In this document: positions 27,252 through 29,295 of the stretch, piece after piece
Numbering within the stretch: position 1 is the first letter of the stretch
Layout of the letters: each line of letters begins with the position of its first letter
DNA from: Plakobranchus ocellatus
Taxonomy: Eukaryota; Mollusca; Gastropoda; Plakobranchidae
Assembly: GCA_019648995.1 (NCBI GenBank)
Contig: BLXT01003724.1
Coordinates: forward strand, 2,177,717 to 2,207,011
Reading direction: 5' to 3'
DNA: 29,295 nucleotides
Notes under the pieces: model-generated
What the model saw: only the letters and a program-made list of their open reading frames with translations
Databases searched by the model: none
Told to the model about the DNA's origin: nothing
Program-made: the position numbers and the translations under genes

Positions 27252-29295
27252 ATAGAATACAGAGGCACAGGTTTTTTATTAAAAAAATTAAAAACATGAG
27301 CGTGCATATCTTGCGAGGGACAAATTTTTTTCTTTTAAATATTGCCTTTTCAAGAGATTTGAATTTTCTATCGCATATATTTGTTTTTCTTGTACAGTGT
27401 TTGTTTCAAAGTAGCAACCATTAATTTTCTGTCACAATTACAATTTTATTGTGCTTAAAAACATGATCTGCAGCAAAGTGAGATAACATATAGCTCATGC
27501 ATGTAATTATTAAATCCGTTAGCAGTTCTCATGAGACAAAGAAAAAAAACAAAAGTCAAATCTTGCTTGATACTGTAAATGTGCAAGACCAGCCAATCTA
27601 ATAAAATTAGTTAGAATATTTCCCATGGGCAAAGAGTATCTTACTATAGTGATAGCATTTTTTACTTGAGTATGCCTACAAAATATATATTAAATTTTCC
27701 TGCTAGGCATTGTCTAGAGAGTCTAGATTTTTCTCAACCAAGTATTATTTTTTTAGATATATGTTAATTGTTATTATTCAAGTTTGCTTTTTCTTTTATA
27801 GAAAGAGGTGTAAATTGACAAGATTTTGAAAGCTAGTGTAAAAAATGATATTTTGATCAAGTTTTTCTTACATTTTTCAAGTGCATCTGAGCATTTCTGA
27901 AATAATGATATAGCAACTGAATTAAAAAAAATATGTTTTTGCTATCATTGCTTATTCTTTGACTTATGCCTTTAAGAGACACGTTGATCCAGCTTTCTAC
28001 AGACACATTTTGCATACTTAAATGAAATTATATTTTGTTAACTTTGTTAGCTACAAAATTAATTGGATATTGAAATCCTTTTAGGGCTGTAGAATATTTA
28101 CGTCAATGCTCAAGCCACATCTTAAGTTAAAGCTTAGAGCTAGCTAAACTATTTATTTCCATACTATCAGTATCTTAAAGTAGAGGAAACTAATCATAAC
28201 AACTGCATATGTATATAATCTAACAATCGAGGCTTAATTCTCAAGTGTATAATAACTGCCTATTCAAAATAATTTGGAGTGTTTGATCGTACTGGATATT
28301 GAATTTTACATTTACTTAAACTCTATGAGAAGGGCACCATCATGGCTTTAGAAAGTATGCTACAAAAAAAAAAAGTAAGAGAGCATTACATGCATACCAA
28401 GTTTCACCTCTATTTTGTAGCTGAGTGATTTTTTTCCTTTATTTAAAAAAAAAAAATTATCCATCGCTGAGAGGATCAAATTGTGGACAAGTTTTCAATT
28501 TTCATCTACAATTGGGCGGAATACTAAAAACCTCTACTTTTAACATAGAGGTAGAATCCTAAATTAATTTTTTTTTCCATCTAGATATAAGCCTACATAT
28601 CATGGTGTAGATCTAGATCTACGTCACAAAACAGATCTCTGCCCAATTAAATCATGACGGATCTTGCTAGAACAAAATTGGATGGACCCAGTGCCATATT
28701 GAAAATGGATCTTGCTTGAAGGTTGTGCCCACTCATGCCATAAATCATCCAACAAAGGAAATATCTGCATGGTTGCCCATTTTAAAAACCAAAGATGTAA
28801 TTGTAAACAAAATGTTCATTCGAGTCCACATTATTCGATTGACTGAAAAATCAGGTACATCCCAAGAACAGTTTTCCCATCTTTTGCTATATTTAAAAAA
28901 AAATAATTGATATTTTGAAATCTCAGAAAGCCATTTAGGATAATTCCAAGCCAATATATATTCGCAAATACAGTGCAGTGTCAGGTTCTAGAATATCAGG
29001 TGTATAATTTGTATCCTCCGTTTTTTGAAAGGTTGGGTGGCCCTGGAAGTGATTTTTAAAACTTATCTATGCATTTTTAACGTTTGCCAATGAATTCACT
29101 TTAATAGCATTAGTGAGGCAAAAAATTTTCACCTTTGTTTGCCATGGTAATGGTGGCCATCTTGAATTTCAATCAACAAAGTGTAGGATTTTTAAAAATC
29201 TGTCTCCTCCTGCAGTTGAACTTCAAATTAGTTGAAACATTGCTGTCATTTTCTCAAAAACAATATTGATAAGTAATCACAGTTTTTTTATTTTT
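27252..29295. other. Downstream noncoding sequence, no gene recognised
   Basis: AT-rich. It contains a perfect 16-bp palindrome GTAGATCTAGATCTAC (28607-28622) and several A/T runs. The facing ORFs at 28716-28910 (+) and 28745-28954 (-) overlap and have no protein-family pattern. Nothing else is supportable. Confidence 0.65.
28607..28622. repeat. Perfect palindrome GTAGATCTAGATCTAC
   Basis: All 16 bases are self-complementary. Related TAGATCTA clusters occur at 18451-18461 and 18618-18633, so it is a recurrent simple motif of this genome rather than a unique site. Confidence 0.85.

Overview
The window is eukaryotic nuclear DNA. It is AT-rich, holds no long uninterrupted reading frame, and carries short exons with GT..AG splice sites separated by large introns full of simple repeats and transposon remnants. 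The one clear host gene is the 3' two-thirds of a nonaspanin, best matched to TM9SF4, on the + strand. Thirteen coding exons run from 4010 to the TAG stop at 23565-23567. They encode the last 430 residues, covering all the membrane segments and the Golgi-retention C-terminus. The exons for the roughly 200 N-terminal residues lie left of the window. Frequent TAGATCTA-type motifs, long CT tracts and the transposon types would fit a mollusc, perhaps a gastropod, but this taxonomic guess is an inference.

Layout: 1-555 is a CT microsatellite interleaved with five copies of a ~58-bp core, and the CT-rich tract runs on to about 670. 666-4009 is intron with degenerate ~345-bp repeats. 4010-4675 holds two exons. 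Intron 2 (4676-9589) contains a tyrosine-recombinase transposon (about 6471-8882) with inverted ends and an internal inverted junction, the arrangement of a DIRS-like element lacking reverse transcriptase. Intron 3 (9661-12591) contains a 1,348-bp inverted-repeat transposon flanked by the 6-bp duplication AGAGTT, then a tandem duplication and a degraded coding-like patch. Intron 4 has a second coding-like patch. 13995-20944 carries eight exons, with a 3.3-kb intron at 15593-18910. Intron 12 (20945-23417) has a ~110-bp tandem duplication and a 412-bp Tigger/pogo-type MITE. The last exon is at 23418-23567, followed by an AT-rich 3' UTR and downstream sequence with several AATAAA signals and a ~60-bp minisatellite.

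The host exons act together as one membrane-trafficking protein. The transposon genes are independent, and the recombinase is broken by one stop codon. The least ordinary item is the intron-2 element. It has a recombinase with all the catalytic residues visible, a Lys/Gly-rich reading frame pointing the other way, and DIRS-type ends with no polymerase. No bacterial operon, CRISPR array, rRNA gene or convincing tRNA gene was seen.
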